From Acidobacteriota bacterium (GTDB taxonomy: Bacteria; Acidobacteriota; Thermoanaerobaculia; Multivoradales; Multivoraceae): a DNA stretch of 64,000 nucleotides. Positions 45,693-54,549 of this stretch are shown here, piece after piece. A program made the translations under genes and the position numbers. Each line of letters starts with the position of its first letter. Positions within the stretch are counted from its first letter, which is position 1. Under the pieces are notes generated by a model that worked only from the letters and a program-made list of their open reading frames with translations, was not told the DNA's origin and searched no databases. Where the stretch lies: the NCBI GenBank assembly GCA_029263415.1, contig JAJCXN010000054.1:186001-250000 (forward strand), in the 5' to 3' direction.

Positions 45693-48600
45693 CTAGGGCC
45701 AAGAGGGGAGCCGACCTGGAGTCCAAGGTGCTCCGGCCGCGTCGAGGGACTGGTCAATCGCGGGTAAGTCGGTCTCAAGTACGACCCGGAGTTCGGCCAA
45801 GATCGCGCCGATGCTGCTGGACACGATCTCATAGGCCCTACGCTGGGAGTCGGTGGGGTTGGATGTGGATCCCCAGTGCCCGAACACGATGCCGTTCATA
45901 CGATCGCTCAGCGAGGTTGGGGTCGGCTCATAGTTTCGCGCGAGCAATCGATCGCCGTTGAGCGTGACGTTGATCCTGTCCAGGTTCTCTTCGGCAGCAT
46001 CGATCTGTTGATGGACTGACCTCGGCACAGACGGCCATTGCGTCGCTGCAGTGCGGAGAAGGCCAATTCGACTCCTCGCTTCGGTTACGCTCCTTTGAGT
46101 GCCGAGCACCACCCGTTGCAATTCGCGAGTCTCCACTTGGAAGGCGGCGATCGCTTGCCGGTCGCTGGGCAGACTGCCGTCGCGAAGCGGCTGCGTGGTG
46201 AAGGTCTGCGACTCTCCGAGCGGGGTGAGTTCGCCACCTTGTTCTTTTGCCATGCTGACTGTGTAGGTGCCGGGGACCGCAGGGGGGCCGGTGGCGCGCC
46301 GTCGGGAGAAGCGGTTGCCGCCACCACCTCCGGCGCTGGGAGGGTTCGCTGCGGCGAGTCGGAGATCCCAGTGGGCGCGATGGATTCCCTTGGATGCGGA
46401 TCCGGTGACTGTGCGCAGGACATTGCCGTCCTCATCAGCGATAGTGAACACAATTCTGGGAGCGACTTCGTCTTCTTCGGCGCGCAGTTCATCCCAGGTT
46501 GGATAGGCAACGGGTTCGCCGGCTTTCTCTACTTCCTTCTCCCGTGTCTTGCGTTGCTTCGCGAGCGATTCGAGGCTTTCCTTCAAGTAGTAGGTGAAGG
46601 TGGCGCCGAACTCTGGATTTGGCGCGGTGTAGAACGAATGGCCCAGCGAGCCCTTAGGCCCGGAGATCGGGTTGGAGGGCATGAACAACTTCGGGTCTTC
46701 GACTTCAAACAGCACCGCTTCTTTTTCGAGCAGGTCCTGGCTGACCTGGCGCAGCGGGGTGAGGTCGTCCAGGATGAAGAATCCCCGGCCAAAGGTCCCC
46801 AGGACCAAATCGTTCTCTCGCTCTTGAATCGCGATGTCGCGAACCGAGATGGTCGGAATGCCGCTCTTCAATTGAACCCAGTGAGCGCCTGCATCAACAC
46901 TGAAGAACGCCCCGAATTCAGTACCTAGGTACAGAAGGTTGGGCGCCACTGGATCATCGACGATGGCCCAGGTGGATCCACGCTCTGGCAGATCAGAGGA
47001 GATGGATGTCCAGGTCCGGCCACGATCCGCGCTCTGGATGACATAGGGCTTGAAGTCCCCCATCTTGTGATTGTTGTAGGTGGCGTACACCACGTTTTCT
47101 TCGTGACTCGAAGCAACAATGTCCGAGACATAGGAGCGCTCAGGCACCCAGTCGGGTCGCGGGGAGCGACGCCAGTCACCGCTCCCGGGTTCGAGCACTT
47201 GAATCAAGCCGTCGTCGCTTCCTGAGTAAAGCAGGCCTTCAACCAACCGCGACTCTGACAAGGCGACCACGCTACCGTATAGCGATGTGGACGAGTTCTT
47301 TGCCACGGCGTCGATGCTCCAAACTTTGCCCATGATCTCGAGCTCATTGCGATTGACTCCGGTGTCGAGGTCTTCACTGATCACCTGCCAGCTGTTGCCT
47401 CGGTTATCGGATCGAAAGACTCGTTGAGCTGCGAAGTAGAGCCTGGCCGGATCGTGCGGTGAGATCAGCAGTGGAGAGTCCCAGTTCCACTTGAGTGGGG
47501 CTTCGCCAGGTTCTTCTTGCGGGCGAATGCGGATGTTCTCGCCGGTGAGACGATCGTGCCGAACCAAGTTGCCGTGCTGCGACTGCGAGTAGACGATGTT
47601 GGGGTCTTCCGGATCGACGGCTGGTTGAAAGCCGTCACCGCCGACGGTGACGAACCACTCGCGATTGGAAATGCCGTACCGGTGAGTGGTTTGCGATGGG
47701 CCGCCGACCGTGTTGTTGTCTTGCGTGCCGCCATAGACGTTGTAGAACGGCTCGTCGTTATCGACAGCGATCTTGTAGAACTGGACCACCGGCAGGTTAG
47801 CCCTGAAGTTCCAAGTGGCGGCGCGGTCGAAGGTTTCGTAGATGCCACCGTCGCAGCCGACCAGCAGATGATCGGTGTCTTCAGGATCGATCCACATGGC
47901 GTGATTGTCGACATGCTTGTGCTCTTCGCCAGCCATGTTCCAGTCTTCGCCACCGTTTTCCGTCACCATCAAGAAGGTGTCCATGGAGTAGACCCGGTCC
48001 CGGTTGTGAGGATCGACCACCAGTTCCTGGTAGTACTGCGGTGAACCTGAGACGTAGCTCGAACGCTTGGACCAGTTCTCGCCTCCGTCCTTGGACATGT
48101 AGGTGCCACGGGTCTTCGTGCTCTTGGTTTCGACGATCGCATACAAGCGATCAGGATCAGACGGGGCCATGGCGATTCCGATCCGTCCGCGATCGCCGCC
48201 GGGCAGGCCCTTGTTGATCTTGCGCCACGTTTTGCCGCCGTCGGTTGACTTGTGAAGGCCCGATCCCGGCCCACCGTTGATCAAGGTCCAAACGCGACGA
48301 GCGCGTTGATAAGCGACCGCGTAAACAACGTCTGGGTCGCGTGGGTCGAGCAGAACTTCCGAGACGCCGGTGTGCTCATCGATCTCGAGGGCCAACTCCC
48401 AATTTTCACCGGCATCGGTGGTTTTGTAGAGACCCCGGTCGCCCCCAGCGCGCCATAGTGGTCCTTGTGCTGCCACGAAAACGGTGTCTGAGTCTCGCGG
48501 GTCGACTGTGATCATGCCGATGTGCTCAGACTCTTTGAGCCCCATGTTCTTCCAGGATTTGCCGCCGTCGAGCGAGCGGTAGACGCCGTCGCCGTAGGAC

Positions 48601-49115
48601 ACACTCCGTTGAGAGTTGTTCTCGCCGGTGCCGAGCCAGACAATGAGCGGGTTGTTTGGATCCAGGGTGATCGAACCAGTGGAGTAGCTCGGATATTTGT
48701 CGAAGATCGACTTCCAGGTCGTGCCGGCATTCTCTGTCTTGAAGACTCCGCCAGAAGCGATAGCTGCGTAGTAGACCTTCGGGGTTTCTGGGTGAACCGC
48801 AAAGTCGATGACTCGGCCCGAGGGTAGTGCTGGGCCGATCTCACGCCACTTTAGTCCGCTAAAAGTGCCGGACTCGAGCGCGCCCCACGGACTCTCCTCC
48901 TCGGCGTCCTCTGCGTCAGCGTCTTTGCTCTTCTTCGAGCGTCGCTTGGCCTTGTCGTCCTCTTGAACTGTTGAGTTCTCTGCTGGTGACACCAGTTTGA
49001 CTGACACGGCTGTTGCGCGAAGTTGTGGTGCAAATAGGGACAAAGCGAGCGCCGCGATGCTGCTCGCAGCGATCGAAGGGACTGAAGCGAAACGTGAGTC
49101 AGCGGAGGAGTTCAT
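45693..49115 (-). CDS. Sortilin/VPS10-like exported beta-propeller protein
   Basis: A 1140-residue protein from ATG 49115, with AGGAA upstream; the frame is open to 49319 without a ribosome-binding site. A signal peptide (SIAASSIAALALSLFAPQLRA) precedes a charged Lys-rich spacer (KAKRRSKKSKDA). Two propellers follow with BNR/Asp-box motifs such as SLDGGKSWKNMG, TTDAGENWELA, SADRGRTWTSI and SVDAGAHWVQL. FGRGFFILDDLTPLRQ marks the end of the propeller region. Related proteins are annotated as glycosyl hydrolases, but no catalytic residues are established. It is divergent from a TonB-dependent receptor gene, which may be functionally linked. Confidence 0.85.
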   Translation of the reverse strand: MNSSADSRFASVPSIAASSIAALALSLFAPQLRATAVSVKLVSPAENSTVQEDDKAKRRSKKSKDADAEDAEEESPWGALESGTFSGLKWREIGPALPSGRVIDFAVHPETPKVYYAAIASGGVFKTENAGTTWKSIFDKYPSYSTGSITLDPNNPLIVWLGTGENNSQRSVSYGDGVYRSLDGGKSWKNMGLKESEHIGMITVDPRDSDTVFVAAQGPLWRAGGDRGLYKTTDAGENWELALEIDEHTGVSEVLLDPRDPDVVYAVAYQRARRVWTLINGGPGSGLHKSTDGGKTWRKINKGLPGGDRGRIGIAMAPSDPDRLYAIVETKSTKTRGTYMSKDGGENWSKRSSYVSGSPQYYQELVVDPHNRDRVYSMDTFLMVTENGGEDWNMAGEEHKHVDNHAMWIDPEDTDHLLVGCDGGIYETFDRAATWNFRANLPVVQFYKIAVDNDEPFYNVYGGTQDNNTVGGPSQTTHRYGISNREWFVTVGGDGFQPAVDPEDPNIVYSQSQHGNLVRHDRLTGENIRIRPQEEPGEAPLKWNWDSPLLISPHDPARLYFAAQRVFRSDNRGNSWQVISEDLDTGVNRNELEIMGKVWSIDAVAKNSSTSLYGSVVALSESRLVEGLLYSGSDDGLIQVLEPGSGDWRRSPRPDWVPERSYVSDIVASSHEENVVYATYNNHKMGDFKPYVIQSADRGRTWTSISSDLPERGSTWAIVDDPVAPNLLYLGTEFGAFFSVDAGAHWVQLKSGIPTISVRDIAIQERENDLVLGTFGRGFFILDDLTPLRQVSQDLLEKEAVLFEVEDPKLFMPSNPISGPKGSLGHSFYTAPNPEFGATFTYYLKESLESLAKQRKTREKEVEKAGEPVAYPTWDELRAEEDEVAPRIVFTIADEDGNVLRTVTGSASKGIHRAHWDLRLAAANPPSAGGGGGNRFSRRRATGPPAVPGTYTVSMAKEQGGELTPLGESQTFTTQPLRDGSLPSDRQAIAAFQVETRELQRVVLGTQRSVTEARSRIGLLRTAATQWPSVPRSVHQQIDAAEENLDRINVTLNGDRLLARNYEPTPTSLSDRMNGIVFGHWGSTSNPTDSQRRAYEIVSSSIGAILAELRVVLETDLPAIDQSLDAAGAPWTPGRLPSWP

Positions 49116-49564
49116 TGCAATTCCTTGTCGAGGTGAGATCTGGCTTTCGTGAGGCCATACTAGGGCACTGGAGCTTCTAGGCACCGGTCTCGTTGGAGGT
49201 AGGGTTGATTGAGTCCAGTTTATGCGCGTAGAGGCTAATGGTGAAACCACCGCTTCTTGCCAGGTCGCTCGCTCGTTGCTTGCCGCGGTTGAGTTGGAGA
49301 CGCTCTTGCCACTACCCACAGCGCGCCCGACCCGGCGAAATGACCCTACGAAATGACCCAGTGAAGTGCCCTCGCGAAGGCTCTGAGGTAGTGCCTGGAA
49401 GATGGGTGTGTTTGTGTAGGTAGTCGGTAGTAGGCAAAAGTGTGACTTGCATCGTTCTTGACAGGGGGCAATTCCGTGGGCTTGCGTTGCGTTGGGGCTC
49501 GCAGCCGATAGGATCGGCCGCCCAGCGCTGCCTGCGTTGTGGCAGCTCCGGACCTCAGCGATCT
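49116..49564. other. Divergent intergenic region
   Basis: This 449-bp stretch separates the sortilin-like gene from the TonB receptor gene. It contains CGAAATGACCC twice (49336-49346 and 49349-49359). The receptor frame is open from 49442 but that segment has no signal-like sequence. TTGACA (49458-49463) lies there without a good -10 at 17 nt. No other feature was recognised. Confidence 0.5.
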
Positions 49565-51541
49565 ATGCGACTATTTCCTCAGACCATCTCTACTTGTAGT
49601 GTGCTCATTTCGTTGGGCGCCGGGACCATTGTGTCCGCACAGGAGACCGAGTCGGCACCGGAACCTTCACCTGAGGGTGAGCAAGCCGTCGTCGAGACTG
49701 TCAACGTCACCGCAGAGTTCTTAGGAGACAGTTTCTCGCCCAATAGCGTTTCAACCGCCTTCATAGAGCTGGCTGAGACGGTTGGCGCGGGGACTGCTGT
49801 GGAGGCGGCTGTCGCGCTGCCTGGCGTTGCCGAGAACGGGCAGGCCGGAATCTTCCAGGTGCTCTCGGTGCGCGGGGTCTCGCGTCAACGTCTGTTGAGT
49901 TTTGTCGATGGTATTCGGATCAGCAGCGAGCGGCGAGCGGGTGTTTCGGTGTCGTTCATTGACCCGGCCCTGCTTGGCCAGGTGGAAGTGTCGAGGGGGC
50001 CTGCGAGTACCTACTACGGGTCGGGTGCTTTGGGCGGTGCGATCCAGTTGTTCTCCAAGGCCTACACGGTGTTCGGCGCCTCTCTTGGATGGGAGTCACA
50101 AGGGGATGAGGGCTACCAGAACCTGAGCTGGGGCAATGAGACATTCTCATTGGGGCTTGCGCACCGCTCTGCGGACGATGCAGAGACTCCGGACGGTACA
50201 CGACTGTTCAGTCGCCATGAGCAGACTTCCGGTATCGCGAGAGCTCGGTTCGGGTCTGGGCCTCTTGGCCAGGACGTACGCTTCGTAGGCAGCTACGGTG
50301 ACGACATCGGCAAGTCTGCGCTCGACTTTCCCCAACGGATCACCATCTATCCGAGGGAGCGGCATGGCCTCCTGCGCTATCAGATTTCGCTAGGAGCAGA
50401 CTGGCGGGCGCGGCTCTGGACTCACACTCAGGACCTGATCACCGACGCCAGCCGGCCATCCTCGAACCAACGCAACGTGGTCGACAGTTCGTCGATGGAT
50501 CTGGGTGGTTTGTTCGAACACAGACTGCCGGTCGAGTCTGTGCGCTGGGATGGCAGGGTTGGACTCGACTACTACGGCCGCCGAGGGGTGAGTTCTGAAG
50601 AAACCGCCCTGACATCGAACGGCAGCACCATGTTCCGCTCCTTGAATGACGCCGAGGTGGACGAGCTGGGCGGATACGCGGTGCTGAACTGGACCGCGAT
50701 TAATTCAGAGTTCGAGGTCGGGGCACGAGTCACCGAAGGGCGCCAACACACCGGCGACATCGCGGATGTTGAAGGCGTCGTGTCCGAGACCAAGCGATCT
50801 CGGACGGCTGTTACTGGGTTCCTGGGTGCCTCGATTCCCTTGAATGAGCGGGCTCAGTTGGTCGTCAATGTTGGCAGAGGCCTGCGCTTTCCAAGCCTCA
50901 CCGAACAATTTTTTGTTGGTACCACTGGCCGTGGGCAGGTGCGGGGTAATCCCGATCTGCGATCGGAGACCTCGACCAATGTCGAAATGTCGCTGCGGGT
51001 GGTCGGGCGCCGATTCGCGCTGACCGGTTCGGGCTACCGCAATCGGATCACCGACTACATCGAGCGCGTGACCTTGTCGCCCGGCGTGCTTGGCTTCGTC
51101 AATGTGACTTCGGGACGAATCGTTGGAGCTGAGCTCGACGGCTTCATCGCGCTTGGCAGTACTGCCAACAGCGTGTCTTCATGGCGGCTCGAGGGTTCGG
51201 GGCACTGGATCGAAGGGGAGGCCAACGACGGATCAACCCTGGCAGACATTCCGGCCAACCGACTACGAACCGGTTTGGTCTGGAGCCAGTCCCGGTGGTC
51301 GAGCAGGGCAAGTCTTGAGTGGCGGGCGCGCAAGGATGAGTTCGGGCCCACAGAACGGGCAATACCGAGTGCCCTGGTGCTCGATGCAGCGTTGACCTAC
51401 AAATTGAATCCGTCGATCGACCTGTCTCTCGAGCTTCAGAATGGCACGGATGAGAGCTACTTTCCGGCTGCCGACGATCGGGCTCCCCTTGCAATGGGGC
51501 GCTCGATCGGCCTCAGCGTACGGTGGGCAGGTGGTAGCTAG
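49565..51541 (+). CDS. TonB-dependent outer-membrane receptor
   Basis: A 658-residue receptor from ATG 49565, where a signal peptide begins (MRLFPQTISTCSVLISLGAGTIVSAQ). The frame is open from 49442 but the extra residues do not fit. The plug domain includes VLSVRGVSRQRLLSFVDGIRI and VEVSRGPASTYYGSGALGGAIQLFSK. The barrel has the LRSETSTNVEMSLR segment and ends LSLELQNGTDESY then SIGLSVRWAGGS. The final residue is Ser, not the usual Phe/Trp. The ligand is unknown. The divergent sortilin-like protein may assist. Confidence 0.9.
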   Translation: MRLFPQTISTCSVLISLGAGTIVSAQETESAPEPSPEGEQAVVETVNVTAEFLGDSFSPNSVSTAFIELAETVGAGTAVEAAVALPGVAENGQAGIFQVLSVRGVSRQRLLSFVDGIRISSERRAGVSVSFIDPALLGQVEVSRGPASTYYGSGALGGAIQLFSKAYTVFGASLGWESQGDEGYQNLSWGNETFSLGLAHRSADDAETPDGTRLFSRHEQTSGIARARFGSGPLGQDVRFVGSYGDDIGKSALDFPQRITIYPRERHGLLRYQISLGADWRARLWTHTQDLITDASRPSSNQRNVVDSSSMDLGGLFEHRLPVESVRWDGRVGLDYYGRRGVSSEETALTSNGSTMFRSLNDAEVDELGGYAVLNWTAINSEFEVGARVTEGRQHTGDIADVEGVVSETKRSRTAVTGFLGASIPLNERAQLVVNVGRGLRFPSLTEQFFVGTTGRGQVRGNPDLRSETSTNVEMSLRVVGRRFALTGSGYRNRITDYIERVTLSPGVLGFVNVTSGRIVGAELDGFIALGSTANSVSSWRLEGSGHWIEGEANDGSTLADIPANRLRTGLVWSQSRWSSRASLEWRARKDEFGPTERAIPSALVLDAALTYKLNPSIDLSLELQNGTDESYFPAADDRAPLAMGRSIGLSVRWAGGS

Positions 51542-51600
51542 GCCGAGATGCATCAGTGGAAGCGGAGGCAAACTTCTGCAACTTTTCGCCGTTTTGGTAC

Positions 51601-51630
51601 TTGGACCAGCGCACTTGATGCTGGTATCAT
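51601..51630 (+). promoter_or_regulatory. Possible rpsN promoter
   Basis: TTGGAC (51601-51606) and TATCAT (51625-51630) are separated by 18 nt. This would give a leader of about 107 nt before ATG 51745. The pair is close to the sigma-70 consensus. It is supported by sequence matching only. Confidence 0.4.
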
Positions 51631-51647
51631 TTCGCGCCTGTGCGCCG

Positions 51648-51715
51648 CGCACGGATGTTCTGTAGTCCCCGTGCGGTGAGTCGCAAACCAATCTTTGACG
51701 CGACGATCATGATCG
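51648..51715 (+). other. rpsN leader hairpin and palindrome
   Basis: CGCACGG (51648-51654) pairs with CCGTGCG (51669-51675) across a 14-nt loop. A 12-bp perfect palindrome, CGATCATGATCG, lies at 51704-51715, 29 nt before the rpsN start. These could be a regulatory structure and an operator, respectively. No Zur-box match was seen. Confidence 0.35.
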
Positions 51716-51744
51716 CTCACGAATTTTCTAGGAATTGAAATCTC

Positions 51745-52050
51745 ATGGCTAGCCAACGACGGATTGCTAAGAATAACGAGCGCAAACGGCTTGTGGTCGT
51801 TTACCGCGAGCGCCGCAACGAACTGCGCTCTCGCGTGAAGGATCAGACCATTCCTCAAGAAGAGCGTGAACTCGCCATGCGGCAGCTCAGCCAGCTGCCA
51901 CGTGACTCCAGCCCGTCGCGAGTCAGGAATCGCTGCAACATGACCGGTCGGTCCCGTGCCTACTACCGCAAGTTCGGCCTCTCGCGCATCGCGATGAGAG
52001 AGTTGGCATTGCGCGGTGATCTTCCCGGAGTCACTAAGTCGAGCTGGTAG
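51745..52050 (+). CDS. rpsN: 30S ribosomal protein S14 (zinc-independent, 101 residues)
   Basis: A 101-residue S14. The C-terminal half ([40 protein letters not shown], here residues about 62-101) is diagnostic. The CxxC zinc pairs of the short S14 are absent. S14 binds the 30S head near the decoding site. S14 is normally encoded in the spc operon. Here it stands alone between a TonB receptor and an ABC transporter. It ends in an intrinsic terminator. It could be the only copy or a zinc-free paralogue. Confidence 0.95.
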   Translation: MASQRRIAKNNERKRLVVVYRERRNELRSRVKDQTIPQEERELAMRQLSQLPRDSSPSRVRNRCNMTGRSRAYYRKFGLSRIAMRELALRGDLPGVTKSSW

Positions 52051-52147
52051 CTGATCTAGTTACCCTCTCCCCCCAAACAAGACAAAAGAGGGAATGGGCG
52101 CCGCGCTACTCAAAGGTGCTGGTCCCGCGGGTGACGACTGATCGATG

Positions 52148-52179
52148 AAACCCCGTTTGCTTTGGCAGGCGGGGTTTTT
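52148..52179 (+). terminator. Intrinsic terminator after rpsN
   Basis: AAACCCCG (52148-52155) pairs with CGGGGTTT (52170-52177) around a 14-nt loop, followed by two more T. It lies about 98 bp after the rpsN stop and 85 bp before the next ATG (52265). It supports rpsN as a single-gene transcript and rules out the earlier start (52145) of the next frame. Confidence 0.85.
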
Positions 52180-52264
52180 GCGTGCTGGGAAGATTCTTGC
52201 GCTGAGGACAAAGCGGAGGACGGGCAGGCTTGCTTGTTCGAGCGCCCCGGGTCAGACTGAGCGC

Positions 52265-53134
52265 ATGCCGATCCTGTCCGTGCGCGACCTGCACAAGAGC
52301 TACGACGCAACCGTCGCCGTCGATGGACTGAGCTTCGAGATTGAGGCGGGTGAGATCTTCGGTCTGCTCGGACCGAACGGAGCCGGCAAGTCAACCACCA
52401 TTGGTTTGGTTGTAGGTCTACTCCAAGCAGACTCTGGATCGATCGTCTTTTCGGGCCTCGAGGGTGTTCTCGGGGTTGGCAGTCCCGAGGATCCAAACGT
52501 CCGCAGACGCCTAGGTGTGGCGCCTCAAGCGCTGGCGCTTTACGAAGACTTGACAGCTCTTGAGAACCTTACGTTCTTCGGCAAGGTGCAGGGCGTAAGC
52601 GCAGAGCGATTGCCGTCGCGCCTAGAGTGGGCTTTGGAGCTGGCGGGCCTCGAAGACGTGCGCTTCGATCGGGTCTCGACCTTCTCAGGGGGCATGAAGA
52701 GGCGTCTCAACCTGGCGGTGGCCATCATCCACGAACCGCAGTTGGTGCTGTTAGACGAGCCCACTGTGGGGGTTGACCCTCAGTCACGGATCGCCATCTT
52801 CGAGCGAGTATCGATGCTCAAGGAGGCGGGTTGCACGGTGGTCTACACCACCCACTACATGGAGGAGGCTCAACGCCTCTGTGACCGGATCGCGATCGTC
52901 GATTCAGGCAGGTTGATCGGCCTTGACACGGTTCCGCGTCTAATCCAGGAGCACGGGGGGCAGGGGCTGCTCACTGTCACTCATGCCGATGGCGAGGAAG
53001 TGATCCATACTAATGAGCCGGTGGACACTTTGACCAAGCTCAAAGAGACAACCGCGGTGCAGACGTTCGGCTACCAGCCGCCCGACCTAGAGAGCGTGTT
53101 CTTGAATCTGACTGGGCGGGCACTCCGTGACTGA
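52265..53134 (+). CDS. ABC transporter ATP-binding protein
   Basis: A 289-residue ATPase from ATG 52265. The frame is open from 52145 but that start lies inside the rpsN terminator. Motifs present are Walker A GPNGAGKSTTIGLV, signature FSGGMKRRLNLAVA, Walker B LVLLDEPTVGVDP and switch VVYTTHYMEEAQRLCD. The C-terminal domain resembles NatA/DrrA-like proteins. The permease gene overlaps by 8 nt. The exported substrate is unknown; drug or sodium export are known roles of related pairs. Confidence 0.93.
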   Translation: MPILSVRDLHKSYDATVAVDGLSFEIEAGEIFGLLGPNGAGKSTTIGLVVGLLQADSGSIVFSGLEGVLGVGSPEDPNVRRRLGVAPQALALYEDLTALENLTFFGKVQGVSAERLPSRLEWALELAGLEDVRFDRVSTFSGGMKRRLNLAVAIIHEPQLVLLDEPTVGVDPQSRIAIFERVSMLKEAGCTVVYTTHYMEEAQRLCDRIAIVDSGRLIGLDTVPRLIQEHGGQGLLTVTHADGEEVIHTNEPVDTLTKLKETTAVQTFGYQPPDLESVFLNLTGRALRD

Positions 53135-54425
53135 GATTCTGCTGCTAGCTCGCAAGGACCTCAAGCTGCTGCTCCGTGATCGCGCAGGGTTCTTCTTCAC
53201 CTTCTTTTGGCCGGTGATCATGGCGATGTTTTTCGGCTCGGTCTTCGGCGGAGGCCAGTCGAGTGGGCCGAGCGCGATCGCGTTGATCGTGGTCGACCAG
53301 GATCAGACCGAAGCTTCCGAGAGGTTGATCTCGGTTCTCGACGGTGCCAGCGAAGTTCGTGTGATTCCCGGTGATGTTGAGACCGCCGCAAGCAACGTCA
53401 GACGCGGTGCTGTGGCTGCCTACCTCGTTGTTCCCGAGGGGTTTGAGGCAGCCAACCGAAACCGGTTCGTTGGCGGTGCGCCACTGGTCGAGCTGCGCAG
53501 CGATCCGTCGCGGATCGCCGAGGCGGGGCTCCTGGAGGGTGTCTTGATCCGCTCAGGATCCGTGTTGCTCCAGGACACCTTCACCGATCGAGCCCAGATG
53601 GAGAGCATGGTCGACGACAACTTGCTCGCAATCGAGGCGGGTCCAGACTTTGCTGAGCGGGCACAATTGCAAGGCTTCTTGGAGGCCTTGAAGAGGCTCA
53701 ATGACACAGGGCTAGTGATGCCTGAGGGCGGAACGTCAGCGGGCGGGGAATCAGCTGGTGGTGGGCTCACGCCGTTGACTGTTGATCGCCGTGACGTTGA
53801 GATCGAGCGCGCTCCGCGGCGGCCCAAGAACCCGTATGCCGTTTCGTTCGCGCAAGCGATGTTGTGGGCGGTCATTGGTTGTTCAGCGTCGTTCGGTATC
53901 TCGCTCGCGATCGAGCGCAGTCAGGGCACCTTGGTGAGGCTCCGTATGTCTCCGCTGCGAGGCTCGTCGATTCTTGCTGGTAAGGGAGTCGCCTGTTTCG
54001 TGACGGCATACTCAGTGAGTCTCTTCTTGGTCTTCCTGGCCGTGGTGGTCTTCGGTGTGAGGCCGCTCTCGTGGCCGCTACTCCTGATGGCTCTCACCTG
54101 CACGGCCTTGTGCTTCGTTGGCATCATGATGTTGCTTTCGGTGCTCGGTCGCACCGAGCGCGCGGCTGCGGGCATTGGTTGGGCGATCTTGCTAGTGATG
54201 TCGATGTTTGGCGGCGGCATGGTGCCGTTGTTTGTGATGCCAGACTGGATGAAGGCGTTGTCGGACTTCTCTCCGGTGAAGTGGGGCATCTTGGCGATCG
54301 AAGGAGCTGTGTGGAGGGGGTTCGGGCCGCTTGAGATGGTGCTGCCATGCTCGATCTTGCTCGCAGTCGGTTTGGTGACCTTCGTGATCGGTAGCAGGCT
54401 GTTTCAATGGGGCGAACTGGGCTAA
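53127..54425 (+). CDS. ABC-2 family transporter permease
   Basis: A 432-residue permease beginning at GTG 53127 inside the ATPase gene. One N-terminal membrane segment (FFFTFFWPVIMAMFFGSVFG) is followed by a large extracytoplasmic domain of about 200 residues. Five or so membrane segments then cluster in the C-terminal half (VIGCSASFGISLA to AVGLVTFVIGSRLF). This is the NatB/YhgE-like ABC-2 architecture. It forms an exporter with the ATPase upstream. Confidence 0.9.
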   Translation: MTEILLLARKDLKLLLRDRAGFFFTFFWPVIMAMFFGSVFGGGQSSGPSAIALIVVDQDQTEASERLISVLDGASEVRVIPGDVETAASNVRRGAVAAYLVVPEGFEAANRNRFVGGAPLVELRSDPSRIAEAGLLEGVLIRSGSVLLQDTFTDRAQMESMVDDNLLAIEAGPDFAERAQLQGFLEALKRLNDTGLVMPEGGTSAGGESAGGGLTPLTVDRRDVEIERAPRRPKNPYAVSFAQAMLWAVIGCSASFGISLAIERSQGTLVRLRMSPLRGSSILAGKGVACFVTAYSVSLFLVFLAVVVFGVRPLSWPLLLMALTCTALCFVGIMMLLSVLGRTERAAAGIGWAILLVMSMFGGGMVPLFVMPDWMKALSDFSPVKWGILAIEGAVWRGFGPLEMVLPCSILLAVGLVTFVIGSRLFQWGELG

Positions 54426-54549
54426 CGGCGCGTCAAGAGATCCTCCGATCTGAAAGATCTCAGGCTCAACTGATTGGGTTATTGTTGCGGTCTGACGAAA
54501 CCACTGATCGATCGAACTAGCTGTCCAACGAGAGCGGGGCCCTAAGGCC

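Noticed and set aside
52145-52264. Upstream extension of the second ABC ATPase frame
   Set aside because: It overlaps the rpsN terminator and precedes the conserved ABC N-terminus at 52265.
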